From JBBREP01 sp036501845 (GTDB taxonomy: Bacteria; Actinomycetota; Acidimicrobiia; IMCC26256; PALSA-610): a stretch of DNA of 30,829 bases. This document shows, in pieces, positions 6,311 through 14,689 of the stretch. Within the stretch, counting starts at the first letter, position 1. Each line of letters opens with the position of its first letter. The notes under the pieces are model-generated. The model made no database searches and was not told where the DNA came from. It was given only the letters and a program-made list of their open reading frames with translations. The DNA lies in assembly GCA_036501845.1 (NCBI GenBank), contig DASXZO010000092.1:1-30829 (forward strand), written 5' to 3'. A program made the position numbers and the translations under genes.

Positions 6311-9300
6311 ATGGCGATCACACCGCAGCAGCTCGGGATCGGCATCGGCCGCCGTTTCACCGAAGACGGCACGCATCCCTACGACATGGTCGTGTGGGAA
6401 TCGCGTGACGCTCGGATCCCGAACTTCAAAGACGGTGGCGACGCCTTCTTCCAGCCCGACGTCGAGTTCCCGGTGTCGTGGTCGCTCAACGCCACGAACA
6501 TCGTCGCTCAGAAGTACTTCCGCGGCACCCTCGGCACGGCGGAGCGGGAGCGCTCACTGCGCGAGGTGATCGACCGCGTGGCCGACACGATCGCCGACTG
6601 GGGCGACCGCGACGGCTACTTCGTCGACGACCAGGAGGCCAAGGCGTTCCGCGACGAGCTCAAGTACTTGCTCGTCACCCAGCGCGCGGCATTCAACTCG
6701 CCGGTCTGGTTCAACATCGGCGTCAAGGACGTCCCCCAGCAAGCGAGCGCGTGCCAGCCGTACCACGCGCCCGTCGTGACACCAGAAGGCCTCGTGCCGA
6801 TCGGCGCGCTGGTCGAAGGCAACGCCGTGGGCGCGAAGGTGTTCGACGCTCACGGGCTGTCCACGATCGTCGCGGTGAAGCACAACGGCCGCAAGGACGT
6901 GTTGCGCCTGCACACGAAGGCGGGCCTCACGCTCGACGTGACGGCGGATCATCTCGTGTGGCGAGTGTCCGGAAGCGGCACGGGCCGCTTCGTCGAGGCC
7001 GGGACACTCGAGCCCGGCGACCAGTTGCAGTGGTTCCGGGTCGAGTCGTGGGGCCACGGCGAGATCGATGGTGCACAGGCAGCCGAAGCCGCGCTCGCAG
7101 GTTGGCTGCAATCTGACGGCTTCGTCGGCCAGTACGCGTCGGGCACGAATCGGTCGCTGACCATCGAGGCGATGACGGTCACCGATGCGGAGCGCGAGTG
7201 GGTGAACGACGCCGTGAACGCGGTCTTCGAGGGAGCGCACTCACACGAACGGTCGGTGGCGACTCAGGACGACACTCTCGACTGTCGGCGCTTGCGGCTA
7301 TACGGCGAGCACCTGCGCCCCTTCATCGAGCGCTGGGAGTTGCTCGATCGGCGCGAGGACATGCGCGTGCCCGACGTGCTCTTCACAGCACCGCTCCCGA
7401 TCGTGTCGGCGTATCTCCGCAGCGTGTTCCAGGCCGAGGGTTACGTCTCCGTGAAGGAGCGCGCTGCGGTCGTCGGGCTCGACATGATTTCTGAGGAGCT
7501 CGTGCGAGGTCTCCAGCAGCTGCTCGCGCGCTTCGGGATCTTCTCGCGTGTGCGTCGCAAGGAGGACCCGCGTGGCAATCGCGTGGGCACGTGGTCGCTA
7601 TCGATCCGCCCGTTGCCGGATCGACGTCGCTTCGCCGATGAGATCGGTTTCATTGATCCGCGCAAGGCGACGAAGCTTGACGCCACGCTCGAAATGGACG
7701 GAATTGCCGAGCGTGACTTCAAGGTGCTCGAGATCGAGCGCGTCGAAGAGCTTGGCGAGATGGACGTCTACGACATCCAGACCGACAGCGGTGAGTACCT
7801 CAGCAACCACCTGCGCGTGCACAACTGTTTCATCCTGTCGGTCGACGACACGATGGACAGCATCCTCAATTGGTACCGGGAAGAGGGGATCATCTTCAAG
7901 GGCGGCTCCGGTGCCGGTGTGAACCTGTCGCGCATTCGCAGCTCGAAGGAGCACCTGAAGGGCGGCGGCACCGCGTCGGGTCCGGTGAGCTTCATGCGTG
8001 GTGCGGACGCGTCGGCGGGCACGATCAAGTCGGGCGGCAAGACCCGTCGGGCCGCGAAGATGGTGATCCTCGATGTCGACCACCCCGATGTCGAAGAGTT
8101 CATCTGGTGCAAGGCGCGTGAGGAGCACAAGGCGCGTGCCCTGCGCGAGGCCGGCTTCGACATGGACCTCGACGGCATCGACAGCCACTCCATCCAGTAC
8201 CAGAACGCCAACAACTCCGTGCGGGTGAGCGACGACTTCATGCAGGCCGTCGTCGACGACCGCGACTGGCACCTGCGCGCGGCCACTGACGGGTCGGTGG
8301 TGAAGACGATCCGGGCCCGCGATCTGTGGCGCGAGATCGCCCAGGCAAGTTGGGAGTGCGCCGACCCCGGGTTGCAGTTCGACACCACGATCAACCACTG
8401 GCACACCGCGGCGACGACGGGTCGCATCAACGCGAGCAACCCTTGCAGTGAGTACATGCACCTCGACAACTCGGCGTGCAACCTGGCGTCGATCAACTTG
8501 TTGCACTACCTCGACGAGGAAGGCAACTTCGACGTCGACGGTTACAAGCACACCGTCGAGGTGATGTTCACCGCGCAGGAGATTCTCGTCGGCAACGCCG
8601 ATTACCCGACGCCGCAGATCGCCGACACGAGTCGACGCTTCCGCCAACTCGGCCTGGGCTACGCGAACCTCGGCGCGATGCTCATGGCGCTCGGCCTTCC
8701 CTATGACTCGGTTCCGGGCCGCACGTGGGCCGCGGCGCTCACCTCACTGATGACGGGTCACGCCTACGCCACGAGCGCACGCACCGCGGCGCGCATGGGC
8801 CCGTTCGCCGGTTTCGACGACAACCGCGAGCACATGCTGCGCGTGTTGCGGCAGCACCGCGAGGCCGCGTCGAAGATCGACGAGGACATCGTGCCCGCGG
8901 AAGTGCTCGGCGCGGCCCAGTGGTCGTGGGACGAGGCGTGCGAGCTCGGTGAGCGCTATGGGGTACGAAATTCGCAATCCACCGTTCTCGCCCCAACTGG
9001 GACAATTGGGCTCATGATGGATTGTGACACCACCGGGATCGAGCCCGACCTCGCGCTCACGAAGGCGAAGAAGCTCGTCGGCGGCGGCACCATGTTCATC
9101 GTCAACCAGACGATCCCGCGGGCGCTTCGCAAGCTCGGCTACCGCGACGAGCAGATCGACGCGATCGTCACCTACATCGACGAGCACAAGACGATCGTCG
9201 ACGCGCCGGAGCTCGACCCGTCGCACCTGCCGGTGTTCGCCTGCTCGATGGGCGACAACCCGATCCACTACATGGGCCACGTCACGATGATGGCGGCGGT

Positions 9301-11527
9301 GCAGCCGTTCATCTCCGGCGCGATCTCGAAATGCGTCGTCGGCGGGACGCTTGTCACGACCGCAGACGGACTGGTGCGGATCGGCTCGATGTACGACGGC
9401 GAGGCGCCCGATAGCTTCCGCGGCGAGATCCTCGAAGTGGCGTCGCTCGACGGCACGCAGAAGACGGACGCGTTCTACTTCGGCGGAACCCGCTCGGTGC
9501 GTGAGGTGACACTTCGTTCGGGTCATCGGATCGTCGGCACGCCGAACCACCGCGTCCTCGTGGCGCGAGCGGGCGCGCTCGAGTGGGTACGGCTGGACGA
9601 GCTCGCGGAGAACGAGCACGTTGCCGTCGAGTACGGCGCCGACATGTGGTCGTCGCTGCCGGCTCGATTCGACGGCTTCGTGCCGGCCGCACGACACGGC
9701 AGCCAGAAGGTTGTCGAAATCCCGTCCGAGATGACCGAGGAGCTCGCCTTCCTACTCGGTGCCTATGTCGCCGAAGGCCACACGAGCCGCTCGAACCACT
9801 CGGTGGTCGTCACCAACTCCGTCGACGCGGTGCTCGAGCGCGTCGCGGCGGCGTGGATGTCGGAGTTCGGCCTGACGGCGCGAATCGAGCGACGAGAGGG
9901 CAAGTGCCCGCAGGTGATCGTCTCGTCGAAGACGCTCGTCGAGTTCCTGGACTATCTCGGTGTGGGAGGTCGAGCGTCGGTCAAGCGCATCCCCGATGCC
10001 GTACTCCGGTCGCCGCGGCACATGGTGCTCGCGTTCCTGTCGGGGCTCGCGCTCGACGCATACGTCACCACTGGAGCGATGAAGAAGTGGGCGCTGTGCG
10101 TCGACAGCAGCGAACTGCTCGACGACCTGCAGGCGGTGCTCACCAATCTCGGCGTCGTGCACGGACGCATTGGAAAGCTCAACCGTGACAACGCCAAGAC
10201 CTACGACGAGGTCTACGCGTGCGGACCGCACGCTCGTGCGCTCTGCGAGCTGGTTCCGTTCTGCGAGCCCGACAAGGCGTGCCGCGCCGCGGCGCTCGTC
10301 GACGCGGTCGGAACCACCGACGGCTCTACAGCCGACATCGTGCCAGGGATCCTGCCCCGCGATCTCTACGCGCTGCTGCCCGTCGGCCCGAGGGGCCGGC
10401 ACGCGGCGGGCATGTTCCCGGGTATCTCGGAGGAGTTCAGCTTCCTCTGCGATGCGCGTACGACCAACGTGACCCGGCGCACACTCGAGCGCGTCGCGGC
10501 GGTTCCCGGTGTCGCGCTTCCGGGATGGCTGCGCCAGGTGCTCGACGACAACCTGAGGTTCAGTCCCGTCACTGAGTGTCGCGAGGTGGGCGAGGCCCCC
10601 GTGTTCGATCTCTCGGTCCCGGCGACCCATGCCTTTGTCGGCAACGGCATCGTCAACCACAACACCGTGAACTTGCCCGAGGACGTCACGGTAGAAGACG
10701 TCGAGCACGTGCACCTCGAGAGCTGGCGGCTCGGGCTGAAGGCCGTGGCGCTCTACCGCGACAACTGCAAGGTGGCGCAGCCGCTCTCGACGCAGAAGAA
10801 GAGCGGCGACGTGGTCGACGGCCCCGGCACGCCCGCGGCGCTGGTCGAGCGCATCGTCGAGACGGTGATCGTGCAGGAGCCGGTCCGCCAGAAGCTGCCG
10901 CGCACCCGCAATGCCAAGACGTTCTCGTTCCGCGTGGCCGACTGCCACGGCTACGTGACGATCGGCGAGTACGACGACGGCCGTCCGGGCGAGATGTTCC
11001 TCCAAGTGGCCAAGGGCGGATCCACGCTCGCCGGCATCATGGACGCGTTCGCGATCACGGTGAGCCACGGCCTGCAGTACGGCGTGCCGCTCGAGGCGTT
11101 CGTCGACATGTTCTCCAACATGCGCTTCGAGCCCGCGGGCATGACCGACGATCCCGACATCCGCATTGCCACGTCGCTCGTCGACTACATCTTCCGCAAG
11201 CTCGCGGTGGAGTACCTGCCGTACGACAAGCGCGAGGCGATGGGCATCCTCACAGTGGGCGAGCGCATGCAGCCCACGCTGCCTGGTGTCGAGGAGCAGG
11301 CCACCGAGACGAACCCCGGCAAGGAGCTCCCGCTCGCCGACCGGGCACCCTCGGCGGCGCTCGAGGCACCGAAGCCGCCGACGGCGCCGGGCGCGCCGAC
11401 CCGGCCCACGCACACGCCGCGCTCGCGGGTGGGCGACGTGCTCTGTCCCAACTGCGGCGACATCATGCAACGGGCCGGCAGCTGCCACGCCTGCCCGAGC
11501 TGCGGCAGCACCAGCGGCTGCAGCTGA
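6311..11527 (+). CDS. nrdJ: Adenosylcobalamin-dependent (class II) ribonucleotide reductase NrdJ precursor with two inteins
   Basis: The reading frame encodes 1738 residues; removing two inteins leaves about 936, a normal size for actinobacterial NrdJ. It reduces ribonucleotides to deoxyribonucleotides using adenosylcobalamin to make a thiyl radical. Host motifs include NSPVWFN, QQASA/CFIL (first redox Cys, split by intein 1), FKGGSGAGVNLS, NPCSE with the probable radical Cys712 and its Glu, SACNLASINL (second redox Cys), APTGTIGLM (active-site loop), ISGAISK/TVNLPED (split by intein 2), and a Cys-rich C-terminal tail (CPNCGD...CHACPSCGSTSGCS) expected to shuttle electrons. The ATG at 6311 is chosen because MAITPQQLGIG begins the family similarity; the frame is open further upstream through the promoter region. 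A stretch at 8957-9034 uses unusually AT-rich codons. Confidence 0.95.
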   Translation: MAITPQQLGIGIGRRFTEDGTHPYDMVVWESRDARIPNFKDGGDAFFQPDVEFPVSWSLNATNIVAQKYFRGTLGTAERERSLREVIDRVADTIADWGDRDGYFVDDQEAKAFRDELKYLLVTQRAAFNSPVWFNIGVKDVPQQASACQPYHAPVVTPEGLVPIGALVEGNAVGAKVFDAHGLSTIVAVKHNGRKDVLRLHTKAGLTLDVTADHLVWRVSGSGTGRFVEAGTLEPGDQLQWFRVESWGHGEIDGAQAAEAALAGWLQSDGFVGQYASGTNRSLTIEAMTVTDAEREWVNDAVNAVFEGAHSHERSVATQDDTLDCRRLRLYGEHLRPFIERWELLDRREDMRVPDVLFTAPLPIVSAYLRSVFQAEGYVSVKERAAVVGLDMISEELVRGLQQLLARFGIFSRVRRKEDPRGNRVGTWSLSIRPLPDRRRFADEIGFIDPRKATKLDATLEMDGIAERDFKVLEIERVEELGEMDVYDIQTDSGEYLSNHLRVHNCFILSVDDTMDSILNWYREEGIIFKGGSGAGVNLSRIRSSKEHLKGGGTASGPVSFMRGADASAGTIKSGGKTRRAAKMVILDVDHPDVEEFIWCKAREEHKARALREAGFDMDLDGIDSHSIQYQNANNSVRVSDDFMQAVVDDRDWHLRAATDGSVVKTIRARDLWREIAQASWECADPGLQFDTTINHWHTAATTGRINASNPCSEYMHLDNSACNLASINLLHYLDEEGNFDVDGYKHTVEVMFTAQEILVGNADYPTPQIADTSRRFRQLGLGYANLGAMLMALGLPYDSVPGRTWAAALTSLMTGHAYATSARTAARMGPFAGFDDNREHMLRVLRQHREAASKIDEDIVPAEVLGAAQWSWDEACELGERYGVRNSQSTVLAPTGTIGLMMDCDTTGIEPDLALTKAKKLVGGGTMFIVNQTIPRALRKLGYRDEQIDAIVTYIDEHKTIVDAPELDPSHLPVFACSMGDNPIHYMGHVTMMAAVQPFISGAISKCVVGGTLVTTADGLVRIGSMYDGEAPDSFRGEILEVASLDGTQKTDAFYFGGTRSVREVTLRSGHRIVGTPNHRVLVARAGALEWVRLDELAENEHVAVEYGADMWSSLPARFDGFVPAARHGSQKVVEIPSEMTEELAFLLGAYVAEGHTSRSNHSVVVTNSVDAVLERVAAAWMSEFGLTARIERREGKCPQVIVSSKTLVEFLDYLGVGGRASVKRIPDAVLRSPRHMVLAFLSGLALDAYVTTGAMKKWALCVDSSELLDDLQAVLTNLGVVHGRIGKLNRDNAKTYDEVYACGPHARALCELVPFCEPDKACRAAALVDAVGTTDGSTADIVPGILPRDLYALLPVGPRGRHAAGMFPGISEEFSFLCDARTTNVTRRTLERVAAVPGVALPGWLRQVLDDNLRFSPVTECREVGEAPVFDLSVPATHAFVGNGIVNHNTVNLPEDVTVEDVEHVHLESWRLGLKAVALYRDNCKVAQPLSTQKKSGDVVDGPGTPAALVERIVETVIVQEPVRQKLPRTRNAKTFSFRVADCHGYVTIGEYDDGRPGEMFLQVAKGGSTLAGIMDAFAITVSHGLQYGVPLEAFVDMFSNMRFEPAGMTDDPDIRIATSLVDYIFRKLAVEYLPYDKREAMGILTVGERMQPTLPGVEEQATETNPGKELPLADRAPSAALEAPKPPTAPGAPTRPTHTPRSRVGDVLCPNCGDIMQRAGSCHACPSCGSTSGCS
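6752..7825 (+). mobile_element. Intein 1 in NrdJ (358 residues, LAGLIDADG homing endonuclease type)
   Basis: The intein spans precursor residues 148-505. It starts with Cys148 (block A: CQPYHAPVVTPEGLVPIG), has a block B with TADHLVW, and ends in block F/G (DVYDIQTDSGEYLSNHLRVHN) with the terminal His-Asn. The +1 extein residue is Cys506, the first redox-active Cys of the reductase, so splicing rebuilds QQASACFIL. Two LAGLIDADG-like helices, LAGWLQSDGFV and YLRSVFQAEGYV, keep their acidic catalytic residues, so the endonuclease may be active. Both splice-junction nucleophiles and the terminal Asn are present, so splicing is expected to work. Confidence 0.93.
9332..10663 (+). mobile_element. 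Intein 2 in NrdJ (444 residues, LAGLIDADG type)
   Basis: The intein spans precursor residues 1008-1451. It starts at Cys1008 (CVVGGTLVTTADGLVRIG), has block B GTPNHRVLV, and ends with FDLSVPATHAFVGNGIVNHN. The +1 extein residue is Thr1452, so excision restores ISGAISKTVNLPEDV, a conserved reductase segment. The first endonuclease motif is LAFLLGAYVAEG; the second, LAFLSGLALDAYV, retains an Asp but lacks the usual Gly. The +1 Thr and the different sequence from intein 1 indicate independent acquisition rather than duplication. Confidence 0.93.
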
Positions 11528-11538
11528 GCTTCGTACCC

Positions 11539-11571
11539 GGCCGCGCCGCCGTCCAGCCCGGCGGCGCGGCC
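11539..11571. terminator. Strong bidirectional terminator hairpin after nrdJ
   Basis: GGCCGCGCCGCCG (11539-11551) and CGGCGGCGCGGCC (11559-11571) form a perfect 13-bp stem with a 7-nt loop. It begins 11 bp after the nrdJ stop and ends 3 bp before the stop of the convergent gene, so it can serve both. No T tract follows. Confidence 0.75.
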
Positions 11572-11574
11572 CAG

Positions 11575-11868
11575 CTAGTGCCGTCGCGACGCTACGAGTG
11601 CCGTCGCCCTGGCGCGCGCTTCTTGCGCGTCGACGCGAAGCGCGGCGGAGTTGGATCGGGTTTCCCGCGCGTGGTCGTAGAGGACTTCGCGGCGTGCGTT
11701 GACCTGCCCCTCGCAACGGTGGACTTCCAGCCCGTCCACCGTGACGACGCGCTGGGTCGGCTTCCCCGATGTGCCGTGGAAGAAAGCGACAGGACGCGCG
11801 TCGAGCCCGATGCCGTCGACCGCGTTACCGCAGTAGGTACAGAGCCACTGATCGTTGACGAGTTGCAT
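11575..11868 (-). CDS. Small hypothetical protein with a CxxC motif
   Basis: This encodes 97 residues when started at the ATG at 11868 (MQLVNDQWLCTYCGNAVDG). A longer frame runs upstream, but its Ser/Pro-rich translation looks non-coding and covers the terminator of the next gene. The N-terminus carries CTYCG, half of a possible zinc ribbon, followed by a small beta-rich region (ARPVAFFHG...TQRVVTVDGLEVHRCEG) and a basic, helical C-terminus. An AGGAAG lies somewhat far upstream (about 10 nt) of the ATG. I do not recognise the family. It is convergent with nrdJ and shares its terminator; there is no functional link beyond position. Confidence 0.55.
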   Translation of the reverse strand: MQLVNDQWLCTYCGNAVDGIGLDARPVAFFHGTSGKPTQRVVTVDGLEVHRCEGQVNARREVLYDHARETRSNSAALRVDAQEARARATALVASRRH

Positions 11869-11986
11869 AGGTCGTTCGCTTCCTGTGTGCGAAGGAGCGA
11901 GACCGGGGCAAAGAGAGGCGTCCGCTGAGCGCAGCCTGGGAGCAGAGTCGCAACTTCCCGAGTGGGATGAGCGCACCATACGCCCT

Positions 11987-12005
11987 TCGGGTCCGATGGG
12001 CCCGA
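11987..12005 (-). terminator. Putative terminator of the LLM oxidoreductase gene
   Basis: TCGGGTCC (11987-11994) pairs with GGGCCCGA (11998-12005), an 8-bp stem with one mismatch/wobble and a 3-nt loop, about 29 bp beyond the stop of the gene ending at 12035. The remaining 11869-12034 gap probably also holds the promoter of the small hypothetical gene; no clear -35/-10 was recognised. Confidence 0.4.
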
Positions 12006-12034
12006 GCCCCCCGTCGCTGCCCGCGACGGTTCGG

Positions 12035-13009
12035 TCAGCCGAGTGCGGGGAGCACCTTGTCGGCGACGAGGTGCAGGGTCTCCCATGCCAGCTCGGGCGG
12101 GCAGCCACCGCAGAGCGGATGCAGGGCCAATGCGCCGTGTGTGCGGATGTAGTCGACGGCCTGGTCGGGAGTGACCACGCGGTACGCGCCGCCTTCGGCG
12201 CGCAAGGCTTCGACCGTCACCGCAGTCGACTTGCTCGCCGCGGCCGTATCGCCGAGCCACGACGCGTACATCTGCGCGTCGTGCAGCATGAACGGTCCGA
12301 TGCGATCCCACGCGCGGTCCACATCGTCGGCAACGAAGATGCTCGTGGCCGAACCGGGCGCCGGGATGAGACACATGCTCGCGTCGTGCCCGAGCCGCGC
12401 GCACTCTTCGCGATAGGTGTCCTCGAGGCCGTCGCGCCAGGTCTGGGCGAAGAAGCCCATACCGAAACGGGCGGCGCGCCGGGCCGCGGCGCGACTCCCA
12501 CCGCCGTACATCATCAATGGTCCGCCGGGCGTGATCGGCGCCGGAGTGACGCGCACCACGCGGTCGCCGTATGTGAACTCATCACCGGTCCATGCTTGGC
12601 GCAGCACGGTGAGGCACTCCTCCATGCGCGCGCCGCGTTCGGCGAGCGGCTGCCCGAACATCGCGTATTCCTCGGGCCGGTAGCCGAGCCCGGCCACGTA
12701 GGAGACGCGGCCGTGGCTCACCACATCGAGCACGGCCATGTCCTCGGCGAGGCGCACAGGATCGTGCAGCGGCACGAGGAGCGCCGCGACCGTGATCGGA
12801 ATCGTCGACGTGCGCGCGGCGATCGCGGCGGCGAGCACGAGGGGCGAGGGCAGGTATCCGTCGGGCGACGCGTGGTGCTCCGACAGCACTGCCGCGAGCG
12901 CGCCGTGCGCTTCGGCCCACACCGACATCTCGATCGCGGCGTCGTAGAGCTCGGAGATCGACGCCGGTCCGCCCGCCGGCGCGCGCATGTCGAATCGCAG
13001 CATGAACAT
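12035..13009 (-). CDS. LLM-class flavin-dependent oxidoreductase (luciferase-like monooxygenase fold)
   Basis: This 324-residue protein belongs to the bacterial-luciferase/F420-dependent TIM-barrel family. Typical segments are LSEHHASPDGYLPSPLVLAAAIAART, the VPLHDPVRLAEDMAVLDVVSHGRVSYVAGLGYRPEEYAMFG core, ERGARMEECLTVLRQAW, and GGSRAAARRAARFGMGF. Either FMN or coenzyme F420 could be the cofactor; the substrate is unknown. The ATG at 13009 shares one base with the stop of the upstream thioesterase gene (TGATG), so the two are translationally coupled. The frame is open further upstream into the thioesterase gene, but family similarity begins at MLRFDMR. Confidence 0.85.
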   Translation of the reverse strand: MFMLRFDMRAPAGGPASISELYDAAIEMSVWAEAHGALAAVLSEHHASPDGYLPSPLVLAAAIAARTSTIPITVAALLVPLHDPVRLAEDMAVLDVVSHGRVSYVAGLGYRPEEYAMFGQPLAERGARMEECLTVLRQAWTGDEFTYGDRVVRVTPAPITPGGPLMMYGGGSRAAARRAARFGMGFFAQTWRDGLEDTYREECARLGHDASMCLIPAPGSATSIFVADDVDRAWDRIGPFMLHDAQMYASWLGDTAAASKSTAVTVEALRAEGGAYRVVTPDQAVDYIRTHGALALHPLCGGCPPELAWETLHLVADKVLPALG

Positions 13010-13674
13010 CAGCGCGGATCCGGTGATTGAGCGAAGATCGCAGGGTCGACGGTGATGTAGGTGGCGTGGCACGTGGCCACGAGCGTGTCGCCGTCGTGGG
13101 CTTCGGCGTTGATGTAGAGCTTGCGGCCGTCGCGCGACTCGAGCCAGGTGCGGAAACGCAGCGGCTTGTGCACGGGCACGGGGCGAACGAAGCGGACCGT
13201 GAGCTCGCCGGTGAAGGCGGGTTCCTGGATCATGCCGATCACCGCGCCCGTGAAGTCGTCGAATGCGGCCGCGACGATCCCACCGTGCGCCCGTCCCGGC
13301 GCGCCTTCGAACGCGGAGTCGAGCGTGATGTCGGCGTACATCACGTCACCGTCACGCCACGTCTGGTATTCGATGCTGGTGGGATTCGCGTGGCCGGCAA
13401 CCGCTCGGTCCTCGAAACCGGCGCGGGCCGCGGGCCGCCACTCCGCGGGCGGGAGCCCTGGGCTCGCCCGGCGCATCACCGAAGCGCGGTCGCGGGGTGC
13501 GCCGGCGCGCAGTTCCGCGGTTCGGCTTCGAGCCCAGTCGCGCAACGCGTCGAGGGTGGCGTCGTCGTGCTCGTGGCCGACGTACGCGTGCACGAGCTCG
13601 CGCAGCGCGCCCGCGACCTCGACCCGCCGCGCCTCGTGCGCGGCGAACGCGTCGTCGGGAATCGAGTCGGTCAT
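13009..13674 (-). CDS. PaaI/4HBT-type hotdog-fold thioesterase family protein
   Basis: This 221-residue protein has a hotdog domain in its C-terminal half (about residues 105-210). It includes the family signature AHGGIVAAAFDDFTGAVIG, then FTGELTVRFVRPVPVHKPLRFRTWL and LYINAEAHDGDTLVATCHATYITVD. The N-terminal 90 residues are helical and poorly conserved (HAYVGHEHDDATLDALRDWA). It probably hydrolyses an acyl-CoA thioester; the acyl group is unknown. The ATG at 13674 is chosen because the frame upstream reads through the divergent SDR gene. Co-transcription with the LLM oxidoreductase suggests a shared catabolic role. Confidence 0.8.
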   Translation of the reverse strand: MTDSIPDDAFAAHEARRVEVAGALRELVHAYVGHEHDDATLDALRDWARSRTAELRAGAPRDRASVMRRASPGLPPAEWRPAARAGFEDRAVAGHANPTSIEYQTWRDGDVMYADITLDSAFEGAPGRAHGGIVAAAFDDFTGAVIGMIQEPAFTGELTVRFVRPVPVHKPLRFRTWLESRDGRKLYINAEAHDGDTLVATCHATYITVDPAIFAQSPDPR

Positions 13675-13690
13675 GGCGGAGGCACTGTAT

Positions 13691-13722
13691 GCGGGCCGTG
13701 CGCCCGCGATCGGTGGGCCGAT
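13691..13722. promoter_or_regulatory. Two adjacent inverted repeats in a divergent intergenic region
   Basis: GCGGGC-N5-GCCCGC (13691-13707) is followed by ATCGG-N4-CCGAT (13709-13722), between the divergent thioesterase and SDR genes. They are candidate operator sites, but short GC-rich dyads arise often by chance in this genome. Confidence 0.25.
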
Positions 13723-13753
13723 ACGGTGAGCGGCCCGAGAAGAGGGGGGTGTG

Positions 13754-14569
13754 ATGGTGCGCTTCGACGGCAAGGTCGCGATCGTTACCGGTGCCGGTTC
13801 GGGCATCGGCCGGGCCACGGCGATGCTCCTCGCGCGCGAAGGCGCGAGCGTGACGGTCGCCGACATCGACGCGGCCGCGGCCGCGCGTGTGGTGCAGGAG
13901 ATCGAGACGGCGGGCGGCAACGCGCGCGTGCAGCAGGCCGACGTGGCCGACGACGCCGCGGTTGCGGCGACGGTGGCCGACACGGTCGCCGCGTTCGGCG
14001 GGCTCGACGTGATGCACAACAACGCGGCCGCGCTCGACCAGAACCGCCACGATCAGGATGTGGTGTCGATGGATCTCGACACGTGGGAGCGCGTGCTGCA
14101 GGTGAACCTCACCGGGCCGATGCTCGGCTGTCGCCACGCGATCCCGGCAATGCTCGAGCGAGGTGGTGGCGCGATCGTGAACACCGCGTCGGCCGCGGCG
14201 TTCTACGGCAGTCGCACGTTGCTCGCGTACGGCACGTCGAAGGCCGGAGTTGTCGCGCTCACGCAATATGTGGCAACGGCGTATTCCGATCGCGGGATCC
14301 GCTGCAACGCGGTTGCGCCCGGTGTGGTGGTGGACGCCGCCGCGCAGACCGCGCTCGGCGGCCCGATGGGCGATCGTTTGCGCCGTTACACGCTCGGGCA
14401 TCTCACGGGCCGCCTTGGCTACCCAGAAGAGATCGCCGAAGCCGTCGCCTATCTCGCTTCCGATGCCGCCGCCTTCGTCACCGGCACGGTGTTACGGGTC
14501 GACGGCGGCTTCACCGCGCACGACCCGGGCTACGCGCTCGATCAGCGCAACGCCGCGACCGCCGACTGA
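13754..14569 (+). CDS. Short-chain dehydrogenase/reductase (classical SDR)
   Basis: This 271-residue NAD(P)-dependent oxidoreductase has the Rossmann TGAGSGIG at about residues 12-19, an Asp after beta-2 (VADID) favouring NAD(H), the NNAA motif, the catalytic Ser in NTASAAAF, and YGTSK with the catalytic Tyr and Lys. GYPEEIAEAVAYLASDAAAFVTGTVLRVDGG is the usual C-terminal signature. The ATG at 13754 is preferred to the GTG at 13751 because the ribosome-binding site AGAGGGGGG (13741-13749) is better spaced for it. It is divergent from the thioesterase-LLM pair. The substrate cannot be read from the sequence. Confidence 0.9.
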   Translation: MVRFDGKVAIVTGAGSGIGRATAMLLAREGASVTVADIDAAAAARVVQEIETAGGNARVQQADVADDAAVAATVADTVAAFGGLDVMHNNAAALDQNRHDQDVVSMDLDTWERVLQVNLTGPMLGCRHAIPAMLERGGGAIVNTASAAAFYGSRTLLAYGTSKAGVVALTQYVATAYSDRGIRCNAVAPGVVVDAAAQTALGGPMGDRLRRYTLGHLTGRLGYPEEIAEAVAYLASDAAAFVTGTVLRVDGGFTAHDPGYALDQRNAATAD

Positions 14570-14605
14570 CAGACGGTGCCGAGCTCAGCGTGCATGACCG
14601 CTACT

Positions 14606-14633
14606 TGACCCTCGGCGGGCGATGCCGAGGTCA
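14606..14633 (+). terminator. Hairpin terminator after the SDR gene
   Basis: TGACC-C-TCGGC (14606-14616) pairs with GCCGA-GGTCA (14624-14633), giving ten base pairs with one bulged C and a 7-nt loop, 37 bp after the SDR stop. There is no T tract. Confidence 0.5.
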
Positions 14634-14689
14634 GGACGTGCGGGTGAACCTCTAGCCGTCGTGCGAACGCAGCGCGCGGAGGTCGGCCG

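Noticed and set aside
9752..11716. A 654-codon open frame on the minus strand opposite nrdJ
   Set aside because: It is a mirror of the nrdJ codon pattern and runs through the terminator hairpin; no protein-family signal is visible.
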